The translations under genes were made by a program, and so were the position numbers. From Leuctra nigra (taxonomy: Eukaryota > Arthropoda > Insecta > Plecoptera > Leuctridae): 64,000 bases of DNA. Shown piece by piece: positions 22,031 through 33,850 of the stretch. The notes under the pieces were generated by a model, which saw only the letters and a program-made list of their open reading frames with translations, had not been told where the DNA came from and did no database searches. Position 1 is the stretch's first letter. Each line of letters starts with the position of its first letter. The stretch spans positions 30,126,309 to 30,190,308 of the forward strand of contig OW203766.1 in NCBI GenBank assembly GCA_934045905.1, in the 5' to 3' direction.

Positions 22031-22796
22031 CACCAACACATGTAGATGCAATTGTTTCACAATGTTCTCATATTTGTAGGAGGCATTCGTAATTGTGCGT
22101 AATATGTCTCATCATCAGTATTAGAGCAACGTAAGTGTAAAACCATTTGGACGTAAATCTTTCCATTTCATTACTTGTTTTACACCTTATAAGTACAACT
22201 CTGGCTAGGACGCTTAGGACATATCCTTTTTTATGTTTTTGTTCAGACACGTCAAAAAGTAATACATAAATATGTTCCATGTGTTCCCGATTTCAAAAAT
22301 ATGTGTTTCATTTTCCTGAAAATGCATTTTTTAATGTTCTTTTTTAATGAATTCAGTAATTTTCTTGCTATTTTAAGGTATTTTTGTCATTTTTTAAAAT
22401 TATTGTGGATAATAATATAGGTAAATTATTTGTTTCAAGTTATTATTGTCTTCACAAAATGTCCATCCTCCATTTGGATGACCAACAACGATACTTGAAA
22501 CTTTGACACATTTATACAATAATTTAAGTTCATTTTAATATCTTACTCCATATTCAACTCCCAAACCGATAAACCGAATAATATGTTGACGAATATTAGA
22601 CAACATAAAATTTCATTGGTCCGTTTTCGGGATTTTGTGGTCCTTTTTTAATAGTTTTAAGGTACTATTTGCCTGCCTTTTTGGAGGTTTCATAGGTCCT
22701 AAACATCTACAGCACTTGAATGTCCATTGGCATAGTATTGACTTTTATTTATCGATGTAATCAATGGGCCTTGATTTGTCCAAAAGTCAAATATTT
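22031..22796. other. Non-coding, no recognised content
   Basis: AT-rich sequence, no supported feature. Confidence 0.5.
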
Positions 22797-22985
22797 GGGT
22801 CAGAGTCCTGCGACCTCCGGAATGTCTTCTGCAAGTTTATAGTCCTCCTTGAATTCTGCCAAGTGCGACATTTGTTTGCGCAAAACGCTTTCCAAGTGAA
22901 CGTTTCCCGAGATAACTTGTAAGCACGTGATAAAGCGATCAAGAACAAGTAACAGTTGATTGGCCGATATTTGAAGACACAGAAT
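22797..22985 (-). pseudogene. Coding-like fragment, unknown product
   Basis: A minus-strand frame ending in TGA near 22800 gives about 60 residues with protein-like composition (hydrophobic SANQLLLVLDRFITCLQ, then charged LRKQMSHLAEFKEDYK, end EDIPEVAGL). It has no good start codon, no clear acceptor at its left end and no recognised family. It may be a terminal exon, a relic of an inserted gene piece, or chance. It adjoins the hairpin at 23031. Confidence 0.2.
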
Positions 22986-23030
22986 AAAATAAATCAAGAA
23001 CAGTAGGATGCTGCGAAGTCGTAGAAAATA

Positions 23031-23341
23031 ATTTCGAGTACTATAGGCAGAGCATTTTTTTAAATAATTATAAAAAAAGTCATAAAATAAAAGAGATCTA
23101 TAGGACTAAAGCCGGGTCCACATAGACCGTTTTTGCGTTTTCCGTTTTCCGTTTTTTCTTACCGACCAATCACAAGTCCAGAAACCGTTTAAGGGTGACT
23201 TGTGATTGGTTAATAGAAAAAAACGGAAAACGCAAAACGCAAAAACGGTCTATGTGGACCCGGCTTTAGTCCTATAGATCTCTTTTATTTTATGACTTTT
23301 ATAATTATTTAAATAATTGCTCTGCCTATAGTACTCGAAAT
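23031..23341. mobile_element. Palindromic hairpin, arms about 150 bp
   Basis: The left arm starts ATTTCGAGTACTATAGGCAG and the right arm ends with its complement, TATAGTACTCGAAAT. Pairing runs inward through GAGATCTATAGGACTAAAGC, CGGGTCCACATAGACCGTTT, the TTTTCCG repeats and AATCACAAGT, meeting at a short centre near 23186. Interruptions are small A/T and TTTTCCG length differences. The inner TAAAGCCGGGTCCACATAGA / mirror looks like the terminus of a MITE, so the outer arms may be palindromic flanks or part of the element. No coding. Confidence 0.85.
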
Positions 23342-26300
23342 ATTGTACTTTTCCTTTTTACATACGTTTATAATAATTGAAAAAATTAGGATATTTGAAC
23401 AATATTCGCCACCGGAGATGTCAATGCTCTAAGGAGGTGTCAAAGATTTCAAATCGAAGATGTAATCTCATCAACATAATACAAAATTACGTCATTACAT
23501 AATCACACCATTCTTTCAAATTGCAGAGAAATCTGCGTCTGGGAAAAGACATTGAAAGTTTCATTTGATGATGGAAGATTACTCTTCCCTACAGCAACCA
23601 AAACAACTCATAAGTCAATGGAATCGTGGCTTTAGTGTTTCAATCAAAATCAGGTCACTTTTATACAAAAGATAAACTCAGATCTTTCTCACATCATGCC
23701 GATGATCTCTTAGATGAGAACTGAAGTAAAAGAAAGTTCTAAAACCACGCGCGGTCTATAGAAAATGAGAGCTTTGCAAACCGAAAGTAAAAAAGAATTA
23801 CTTTCGCTTCTGAGTTTTGGGATTATAGCTATGGAAATTTGTATTTAAAGTGAGCTGAGCTCATCTGGGCTGACGCCCACGTCGTACCTAACTGTTTATT
23901 GAACCCATGGGGGTTGAATTAAAACGACGCCCTCTATAAGTCGTCCCGGCGCCCTGGTCCCGGATAATTAGACGCCTGTTTTAGACGGTTTGTTGATCAC
24001 CCAACTGAAAGGAAATCAAAGTGGCAAGTTTCTTGGAAGTCTAATAATAATAGATGCAGAGGTGTTCAGTAGGTTTAATGTTAGAAGAACAGGTATTCTT
24101 TTTTCATGAAATCACTTTGCGTGATAGAAAAGGAGGTAATAATATTTTTGTTTTTGAGTTGTTGATTTTCTTGGTTAGGTATGTTAGGTACACGTTACAG
24201 GTTTCGCTTGGCCTACATTTTGTTATTTGTTCTGAAAGCAATATTTTTCTATACATACTTTACTCTATCTATACATTGCTGAAAATTACATAGTATGTAT
24301 TTTTTCAAAATACTAGTAGAATCTCAGAAATTAGTGAAAACGATTTAATAAATATTTTCGAAGTTATAGAATCGAACTTTATACCTATTAAAAAATAATT
24401 TTAAAACAATCCATTCACCACTATCTGAAAGTTAATGTGGATTAATTAACTTTTTGTTTAAATTCAACTGTTTCAATCATTTCCCAAATATTTAGTTAAT
24501 TTTGCATAACTTAACTTTGATAATACCTACCGGCCCTAATCAAATTAACAACGATCAAGGACCTTATCTGTAACAACTATCGACCACTTTTCAATGTTAG
24601 ATTTAAGCACCCGGTCCAAAGTGATCGAGTCTACACCTCTATAAACAGTCACCACCTTGCACACGGAATCGCAATCGCAATTCCTCTGCTGGCCCATTAT
24701 CTCATTGCCTGCGAGGTCGTCATTGACAACTGTCGTCTCTTCTGAAGGTGGTCCTCTCTCGACTGATGCCGCCATGTGCGGTTGACAAGGCATTTCAATC
24801 CGAGCCGTCAACAAGGCCGGTTGTAGCACATGTATGACCGTCATTAGTGGCGGACTTTTCAGTTAGTTTAGGAGGTTTATTAGAAAGTTGTGTTGGGACA
24901 AAAAATAATTACGAGAAAATGAAGTTGGTATGTTAATTTGTGATTGTGCGTAGAGTTCTTGTAAAAGTATGAATTAATTTATTAATCTCTTTTAGAAGCA
25001 ATGGTCACGTAAAGATACATCCAGCTTGCTCTCGTATACAAGTCACAACCAATCAAGTTCGAAACACTTTTTATTGAGCGTCTATTCTTTTTTTAAGATT
25101 ATAATTTTGTTAAAAAAAAATAAGATTAAGAGCAAAGATAATCTTTGGTATAAGACTCTAAGCTGCCTGAACAAGACAATTCTCAATCAAATATTAGAGT
25201 TTCTTATTTTGAAATGCCCTGTTATTGTAAAGATGAGGATTTGACATTTTAAAACCTTCAATCTTTTTCGATTTCAATTATATCTTTATTTATAACAATG
25301 TGTATGAAAATGGGCGTTGCCATCCCCAGAAGCAATAGAATTGTTGTCACCTGTAATATGGGTGTAAATATTGGAACTATTCCAAAATTGAATTTATAAT
25401 ACCAATCATTTGCGGACGCTCTGGGCTATAAGCAGTCATTAACCTGACTCTATTATGTGTCAGAGGTTTTTATGCTCTTCATTCTCAACTATTTTTCGTA
25501 TTGAATTCATTGAAATCCTCGAAAGTTTTTACCGAATTCTGATCGTCTTTGAATAATGGTTTCACGGTATAATTTTACGTTAATTTGCATATCACTCCAC
25601 GAAGCGTACAAAGAAAGCTTTTTGTGAAATAATTGTGTTTTATGAAGATTGTACCCGTTACGAATCCAAACCGCTACAAAAAGTGAACACCCCCTAACCA
25701 AAGTCATTATTATACTAATATATACCGACAGCTGAGTGCATAATTCCTGTAATTGACCGTCTCGAACCATGCCAGTGCTGAGGAGTCAGATGGTATTGCT
25801 CAGACGGTGAAAGTTCGTCTCGGGAGAAAGTACCTCTGTGTTGGTACTTGTGTGATGCAGTGATCTGATTGCGCTGGATCACACTTGCAGATTTGTCATC
25901 GGATTAGTGGAAATCAATCAATTATATTGGCCGGTCGTGAGGCGTGAATTGTGTATGATTCGTGGTTTGAAAGTTGACTTAATGGGGTGATGTTCTAAAT
26001 TCTAATATAATATTTGAAAACATGTTGGGGTTTAATGTTTTTTTAATATCCCTTCTAGTTGTTAATAATATTGAAATGAAATGGGTGCGAATGGTCCATT
26101 TAGGTGCTGGTTCAAATTAGCGTTGTTTATTACTAATACTTGATTTAATATTCTTAGATGAATACATATGACGATTTTTGCAAATTTAATAAATTAAGAA
26201 AATAGTGATTCTTAAAAAAATACCAATTTGAATATATTTAAGGGTGAAAATTGTTACTTTTTGAACACAGTTTAACCCTAATTTGTATACAAGACACAAC

Positions 26301-28419
26301 TTTCTTTAGGGAACACTTTGGCTGTTAGAAATTCGATACATAATAATGGCAATTAGATTTTTTTAAATGCCCAAGTAATAATTTCTATGTAAACAAATTT
26401 CTGACGAAAACTGTAGAAAGTATAAGCGATTATCCTATCAATTTATTTTCGAAGTTGGTAAAAACTTTATACATTTCTTTTTGAGACTTTTAGATCAAGC
26501 AATGCTTACATCATTGTAATTTCAAACATGAAACATCAATCTGTTAGTATTGCGGTTACACATTCTACTTTCTGAATAACTCGAGAAAAAAAACTCACTA
26601 ATTTGAAATAAATATGAATAACGTTATGAAAGTTATACGTATTCGAGTCATTTGAGGGAAATTTAATGTAAACAATGACTATAAATCGTGTAATATAATA
26701 ACTTGATACAAGGAAATGCATCAGCGAGGAAAGTCGTGATTGATGGCTACCGGAAGTGCAAGATGCAATTCTGTTGCACTCTGTTTTCTCGCTTGCACTC
26801 TACCCAAGAACCCGCGCAATTCGCGAGAAAGTGTCGGCGGACTTTCTCTTTCACTTGTGAGTGCGTACAAGAGTGTTCAACTACTCTGCTCTTGTTAAAG
26901 AATATGAAAACAAAAGTTGTGAGCCGACTACTTGGCAATTAGCTGTCGATGAAGTGATGCATTTTCACATTATGTGTGTAGGATTTCTACATTCCTGGCC
27001 TCTTACATGGAATTAGATAACTCGGAAGTGGATTCCTCATTTGAATTTTAATTAATTAATCAAGGAATATTTTGATCATGAACAATTAAACGTGCATTAT
27101 TTTCATGAAATATTAACAATATCGTATTATTGCATAGATCACAATGCTATAGCATGTCAGCAGAAAATTTGAATATATCAATATATTTACAAAAGTATTT
27201 TGCAAAAATTTGAAAATAACAAAATTCTTTTTGCATAGTCCAATTTAACTCAAAAGTCACCACCAATCAGAAATATCCCGTCTATAGCTAGAGTATACTT
27301 TAAAAACTGAAAAGCTTAAAAAATGAAAACCCATAATTTTCCAATTTATTTATCCCTTTGTGTGGATTATTTTCCCGTTACAACATGGTACGTGTTTAGA
27401 GTTTATTTTGAACAGTTTGCTCAAACTCAAGACAATGTTTTTTTCATCTCAAAAAACAACTTTTATTCAAGACTTTAGATAGTTGTTTTCCCAAAATTCG
27501 CTTCGGCCTTTTAAAGGCTACATAATGCATTATGCACAGCTCAAAAATTGGGGTTACAGCCTTTACTCCTCTTTATAAGGCCCTAGTTTATTCTCAAATG
27601 CGTAGGCTTCACTTGCAAACATGTAAAAGCGCCGTTCCTTCTTTGTCTAATATTTACTACATTATTATCACCTATTGCAAATAATCTGCTTGCATCGATC
27701 TCCTTGGTAGACATTGAAGCTGCGGTCCTTGGTTCGTGGCCTTGTTATAGTGCCACCTTCATGCCGGCGATCACGTGATCTTGATCGACCAATCAGGAGT
27801 GACGGATCGTGAAGGCACTTTCTCCAGCATGGTCAATGGAAGGATTGACAGGGTCACGATTTTGCCCAGCGAAACAGACGGGTACATGGTCAATACCAAC
27901 CCGAAGCTGAATCTGATATGTGACGACATAGAGATTTAAGTGAATGATGAAAATTATTGTTATATTTCACACGTTGGTCAAGTTATTAAATGTTAAAAAG
28001 GTTTTGAAATTCACGTACTTCAAAAAATCTGGAATTAATTTGAATATATGTTGCATAGTCCGGTGCATTCTGTGAAGCACCGTTCTTGCTATTTCTTACC
28101 AATTCTTGAATTGAACATAAAATGTAAAAAATTCCAAAATTGTCATAATAAATTGGAATTCGCAATATTTTACAACATTCACTTCGGAATAACACCTCGA
28201 ACATTTCTGAAAGAAGAAATAACTTTGAAATTGTTCTGTTGAGGAAAGAGCTTCAAAACTCCCAAAAAGGCACGGAATTATTTTTAGGACCACTTTTCTT
28301 AATTTCTGAAAACGGGAACTTTCATTCAACAAAACTTCGTATTATATCTAAAAACAAAATCTTTCCCCTAAGTGGACAATCACCTAAAATCTCTATATAA
28401 ACGAATTCGTTTTGGATGA
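23342..28419. other. Non-coding stretch, no supported gene
   Basis: Mostly AT-rich. GC-richer patches lie at 23850-23960, 24550-24840, 25770-25950, 26700-26930 and 27690-27900. A short minus frame at 24545-24844 is open for 99 codons but not recognisable. 25830-25850 contains an AAGTACC/GGTACTT hairpin. 27780 has a CGATCACGTGATC palindrome. No RNA gene or repeat array is seen. Confidence 0.5.
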
Positions 28420-28740
28420 CCAACTTTTTTCTACCGCTGACCTCCGGGCTCTCAGTCAATGGCCTCTAAATCTCCAATGTTATTTCACATTTCACCAGGC
28501 GAATCTCGCGGCTATACTTGGTCAGTAAGTTGTCTTGTACATGACGTCACACCTAAACCTTTGCAGTGATTTACAAAGGTGTTGCGACTTGCGACGAATT
28601 ACATCAGCGTTCACCCTTGATCTCTCGGGCGCAGATACGTGGGCGGTTAGAAGGGTTTTGGCGAGTCTGCCGCAGGGCTTTCAATCATGGGCAGGGCTAA
28701 TTGGAGATTTGAGAGGGGGGCGAAGAATTTGAGAGCATTT
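28420..28740. promoter_or_regulatory. GC-richer patch with CRE palindrome
   Basis: TGACGTCA at 28542-28549 lies in a GC-richer block containing GGTCAGTAAG. One + frame is open for about 65 codons at 28535-28732 but has no recognisable content. Possible regulatory element. Confidence 0.25.
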
Positions 28741-30849
28741 TGGTGTAGCTTACATTCGTTTTACATTTTTGCTGAATTTGTATGCGTCGATTGCGTGTCT
28801 TAGATATATATTTTTTTTAAATTCTTGTTATGCGAGTTTTAAAGGGCAGCTTGAATGAAGGTCAAATTATTTTGACCTTAGACGGTTCGTAAATACCATT
28901 AATTGGCAATTTCGACAAAATTAAATTTACTAAGAATTTTTTAATGTTTCAATAATTACATTACCTGTTTTTTAATATCAGTAGGTGCTATTAGATTTGT
29001 AAATCGCACAAATACAACTAGGAAATATTTAATTATTGACAACGAGAGCATTATAAACTTGATTTTGATTTTGATAGGTCATCTTCAGCATTTAAAATGT
29101 AATATTTTCTGGGTTCTGTAAACTGCAACTTCTAGCATCGCAAAGTATCCTCAACTCAAGAGAAGTAATTTCTGAGTGTCACATCTGAAGCACCATGAAA
29201 TCCAGCTCTGCTCTCTGTACCTCAAGCTAGACACTGGTCTGTGCCAGAACTCTTTTTATTCTGTTATCTTCCGACAACTAGATGAATGATTTCAAATTAA
29301 TATCTTCTTAGATGTTCAGTATAATAATTCTGCTAGTCAAAAGAATGGTACCTAACAGTGAAACAATTTAGAATAACGGTGACCGATAGTTAAATTGAGA
29401 TGTTATATATAAAAGACACTTCACAAAGTCACTTTTCTAAAAAAAAAAAAAAAAAAAACATCGGCAAATTTCACTTGTGACTTTTTAGAAACTGCAAAGC
29501 TCTTGCCGTGTCGCAGAGAACACGTGACATAATTTTATCTTTACATAATTTCAATCGCATCCACCGCCTATTTGATAAAGAATCATGACAAGCAATTTAT
29601 GAAAATACTCGTCAACTTTCAAACTGCATCTAAACGAAAGTTACAAAACGTTCCATTACTTGAACGATGCAATCATCTATATTGATTATAGTTATGATGA
29701 CATAGCAATATTATTAAATTTCGCGTATTAACGTTTTTGGCGTGATGGCTCTATGTAATTAAATGAAAGTTAATTTCATATTTAATAAAAAAAGTATGTA
29801 ATAATATCCACCCACTTAATTATCTTTATAACTAAATATAACCGATACTTTTAACAAAGGTCCATTGCCCCTAAGAAAATGATACACATTTTAAAAACTT
29901 CAAGATTGTCAGAATGGCGTTTGAAAAGCCATGGTTTCAATAATTTGGGTCATGTGGCATACAATTTAATACACCATACTTATGGAGGCTATACTCCTGT
30001 GGCGTCAAAAGAATTATGCCCTTGTATTAGGCATTTTACCTAATATTTTTTTTATTGGAAAATAATAATGATAATAATTATTTGAATTGCAATTTCTTGG
30101 CAGTGCACAGTTTTCGATGCAGCTATTCCGTGCAATCCAGCACTGTACGCGGAACAGTTGTGGAACGTGGGGAACAAGTCAAGAGAAAAACTTGGTATAA
30201 TATTATAAACACATAAAAAACGCATGGAAATGCCTATCAACGATTTATCGATTTGCACCTAGTGCAGTCAATGACCCCGAGGTGATAAACGACTAATAGC
30301 CCAAGATGCGAGATAATTTGACAGTGTGGGCGGATGAAGTAAAGATAAAATATGTATTTTTATAATGTACGAGTTTATTTTATTATTTTAAAAGATATCA
30401 AATAAAACTTCAGCCTCATTTTTCTGTCAGCTTCGTAGTATTCCATTTTCGTATTGATTCATATTGACAAATAGTTGTAATAATTCGACAAATTGGCAAT
30501 ATTCTTCACAAAAGACGTCTTCCTTATTGGTTGGAAGCCATAAAGGCATTGATTCGATTTCGAACAATCAATCGCTATGTGGAAGGAAAATATATTCCTT
30601 ATCAAAACACTCTCTGTGCCCGAGGTCATTCACCTCCCCCACCAGCGAGTTGGCAAGGCCGCACACCTAGCCCCCCCCCCCCCCCCCTCCCCTCGCGCAG
30701 ATACCAACACTTTTAACACTGTTTTCTTTCGGAGACTCGCTTTTGGGGCTCATGTCACTCACCCCGGGAGTAATTGAAATTTTATCAAAATAGAAAAAAA
30801 ATATATAGATATATCGGAGAAGGAGGATTAACGATGATTGTTTAGAAAT
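28741..30849. other. Non-coding with poly-A and poly-C tracts
   Basis: A 20-base A run lies at 29439-29458 and a 17-base C run at 30671-30687 followed by TCCCCTCGCGC. Otherwise AT-rich without recognised content. Confidence 0.6.
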
Positions 30850-30851
30850 TA

Positions 30852-31010
30852 TTTGTTATGATATCGAGGCGTTTGGTCCAGAGGTTAGTGCACTCGAGAT
30901 GTCCCGTCTTGAAACCGGGGACGGCTAGTCTGATTATGGTTCATCGTGATTTTATCCTTCGCTCACTTGAATTCAAACTTGGGAGAGTTCCAAATCATGT
31001 CAAAACTGCT
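30852..31010 (+). mobile_element. tRNA-derived SINE-like copy
   Basis: An A-box-like head, TTTGGTCCAGAGGTTAGTG, at about 30873 is followed by a degraded B box (CTTGAAACCGGGG near 30910) and a body GGCTAGTCTGATTATGGTTC then ATCGTGATTTTATCC. The same body (TCTGATTATGGTTCGCCGTG, ATTTCC) occurs at 56965-57110, and a related one on the minus strand at 16880-17025. Confidence 0.6.
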
Positions 31011-31329
31011 TTTTTTTATTGAACACCAATGCAGGTTCAAAATAAAAATAATTTGGTTTAAAAAATACCACATGGGCTCAAAAATAATTCGTTTGTTTGA
31101 ATGACTTGTTACAAGCATTCGAATGCTGAAATAGTTCCAATAAATTCAACGATCGATTTATTATAAAGACACCAAATTTTCTAGCTCATTATTATTCATA
31201 AATTATTACCTTGCGTATAGTCAAAAAATTTAATTAAATTTTGACAGTTTTAATATTATTTTAAAAAAGAACGAAAAATTTTGGCGTAAAATAAATAAAT
31301 AATATGTTATCATCTCGTTCCCTTGAACT

Positions 31330-31640
31330 CGCCGGAAGGTGTAGGTTGTGTTGGGCCATGGCGAGGGGGGGGGAGGGGGAAGGGGGTTGGGGTGAATGTC
31401 ACACAGCACCCCGCGCTGGTTTGAGCGCCACAATGAATGCCGAGGGTCATCGGCCGAAGACGCCAGCGTAGTATCTGGGAGTGTAACGCGTCTCCCCCCG
31501 CCCCCGCCCCCGCCCCCGCATGAATGACGACGCCGCGCGCACGCCGCCGCCCCCCCGACGGCGGCCATGTGTTAAGCGTGGTCAGTGTTCCAACCGAGGA
31601 CGATGAACTTGTCAGCCGACCAGGAGCAAGGGTCGGCAAA
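31330..31640. promoter_or_regulatory. CpG-rich island with (CCCCCG)n
   Basis: A markedly GC- and CpG-rich block in AT-rich DNA, with a G/A-rich tract at 31360-31388, CCCCCG repeats at 31495-31519 and CpG clusters to about 31570. On the minus strand the repeat gives four G5 runs spaced by C, a strong G-quadruplex candidate. Minus frames of about 110 codons cross it in two frames, as expected of GC-rich repeats, and are not taken as genes. It could be a promoter, an enhancer or an alternative exon. No good splice pair was found. Confidence 0.4.
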
Positions 31641-33117
31641 TTGATGGGGAATATAGGCTCTCAGTTTAATGATTAGATGTTTAGGAGAGTTTGCCTTATC
31701 GGTTTTTTTTATCATGTTGAAGGTGATTTTATTTGATAACTTATTTATAACACATGATATTTATGGATTTTGCGAATATTTTTGGGCACCACACCAAAAC
31801 TAACAATTTTTTATTATTCAAATCCTTTGTATTCCTTACTTTACAAGAAATTGTCATAGAAAATACACATTTTATAAGCACACGCAACATTTTTAAAAAT
31901 CTAATTTTTTTTGTAATTTACAGGAAATTGCGACAATGAAAATTTTATTTACATTTTACTGTTATTTGTACAGATTTTTAATATACAGAAACTCAAGAGT
32001 GAAAATTACTTTCCCCTTGACTTTTCAGTGTGAAAGAAATTAATTTGTTGTCTGTATCAAGATCTTCTTGACCTTTCTTGATTGTGAACTATAATCAGTA
32101 ATCTTTAATCAGTTCTCACGGTTGATGTCAGAAGGAATTAACCTAGGACTTTCATTATCATAATTATCATTATGTTTTAACTTTGATCGTGTAAACCATG
32201 TAATGTGCACTAAATTTATAGTCACGATTAATTTAAAAAAGTAAGATGAATCTAATAATCGAAATTATTAAATTTTCCTTAATCTAATCCTGTTTACAAT
32301 TATATTCTTATTGTCAAGAATTGTACTCAGCAATAGATATTAGGACCGATCGTTTCTACAACCGACGTGAATTAATTAAATTAATTAATTAAAGTATAAA
32401 AATAAAAATAAATAGGCGCAAAATAAAACTTACGATTACAAAACGTGATTATTTGCGAGCTAATTTTTTTTGCGTATAAAAAAATATTAATATGGAAAGT
32501 CGGCTCATTAATTGTCTTCTTGCCTTCAAAAAGTTGTCAAAAATGGCGTAAAGCGTAATTTATAATTGTAATAAAACCTGTGACGAATAGTGACGTAATG
32601 TCTGTGACAATCGGAGATGCGATCGCTGTGCGTGATGTCACGGCTTGTCTTGTGCAAATATGAAAAATGTCATTGAACCCTCACTTGAAGCAGCACTATC
32701 CATGTGGGGACGCGGTATTTCAAGCCATCTATTATCTATTTATATCGATAGCCTCAGCTTTAAGAGTTAGTTTTCCCCGATGGGTCCATGTTAGGGATAC
32801 TGTCAGGGCCAAATAGAAGCATCAGTCAATTATTGAGATATTTTTAACTGTTATTTCATGCATTCTTAATTTTAAAGTGTAAATGTTAGCTTTTTTGGCA
32901 TGTACCTAGGGTACCGCGAAGTAATTTTACACAAATGATGCTTATAATCTTTCAATATTACATTTCTAAATTTGTATTTTTTTAAATAAATTATGTCCAC
33001 TTTATCTTGATGCTTTTTTATCGAATTTGGTGAGCTGAAACTTTTGTGATAGCTACATTTGAGGTTATATAAATAAAAAACAATAATCATAATAATAATC
33101 ATATTTTTTTACCAAAA
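31641..33117. other. Non-coding, no supported feature
   Basis: AT-rich. 32580-32730 is somewhat GC-richer with TGACGTAATG near 32591 and TGATGTCACG near 32635. No gene or repeat array. Confidence 0.5.
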
Positions 33118-33850
33118 ATTGTAGATACAAAAACATCCAAATGGTTTGTTCAATATCATCAAGAATATGTATCAATGTGTTCATTTGCTTATAAATAATA
33201 AAAATTATGATATTCTTAAAACATGTAGAACAATGAACATCATACAAATTTTACAATGAGAAAACTTGTACATCAAACAAAATATAAGATTTATTTTTCC
33301 ATTTAGTCCAGTTTTCAAGAAGAACTTGGTTGAGTTTTTATCTAACCTGGCGCCTCCAGAAGTCAATGACCTGTGAACGTAACGTCGATATTTTTTAATT
33401 AGAATCTCTCGCCATTTATCAATCATAAAAGTGAGCCAATAAAAGTGGACGTGTGAGGATTCTGCGCTGTCATTAATTGTCAAATAACTCACAAAGTTGG
33501 GGTTGAAAAAGTAAAAAGTATATAGCGACACCTGAAGATATCGAAGTTGATTTTAGATGTAATATTTTCTTAGTTTGTCTTTGTTCAATACTGATAGTAA
33601 CCGCAGGAACATTATCAGTTGACCCCATTTGATTTCATTGGCAAATCAAACATTTACCGACGTCAAACACAGGTACATGTTTGGTACACTTTTCTCCGAG
33701 TATTCAAAAAAACGTTATCATAGAAAACTTGTAAAAGATACAAAAATAACCAAATGATTTGCACAATTGCATCAAGTATTTGTAGACATCAATAGTTTGA
33801 TTATCAAATTAATAGCATTATGATATTTGAATTTTATGAGCGTGAAAGGG
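33118..33850 (+). repeat. Diverged direct duplication, about 610-bp spacing
   Basis: 33118-33240 (GATACAAAAACATCCAAATG, CATCAAGAATATGTA, ATTATGATATT) matches 33730-33850 (GATACAAAAATAACCAAATG, CATCAAGTATTTGTA, CATTATGATATT) in order and spacing, with many substitutions. It is an old duplication or two copies of one unnamed repeat. Confidence 0.55.

Noticed and set aside
24545..24844. 99-codon minus-strand frame in a GC-richer patch
   Set aside because: Somewhat protein-like, but there is no recognised family and no acceptor or donor at sensible places. Kept only as a note.
31230..31639. Two overlapping minus-strand frames of about 110 codons
   Set aside because: Both come from the CCCCCG-rich island, overlap each other in different frames and show low-complexity G/A/P content.
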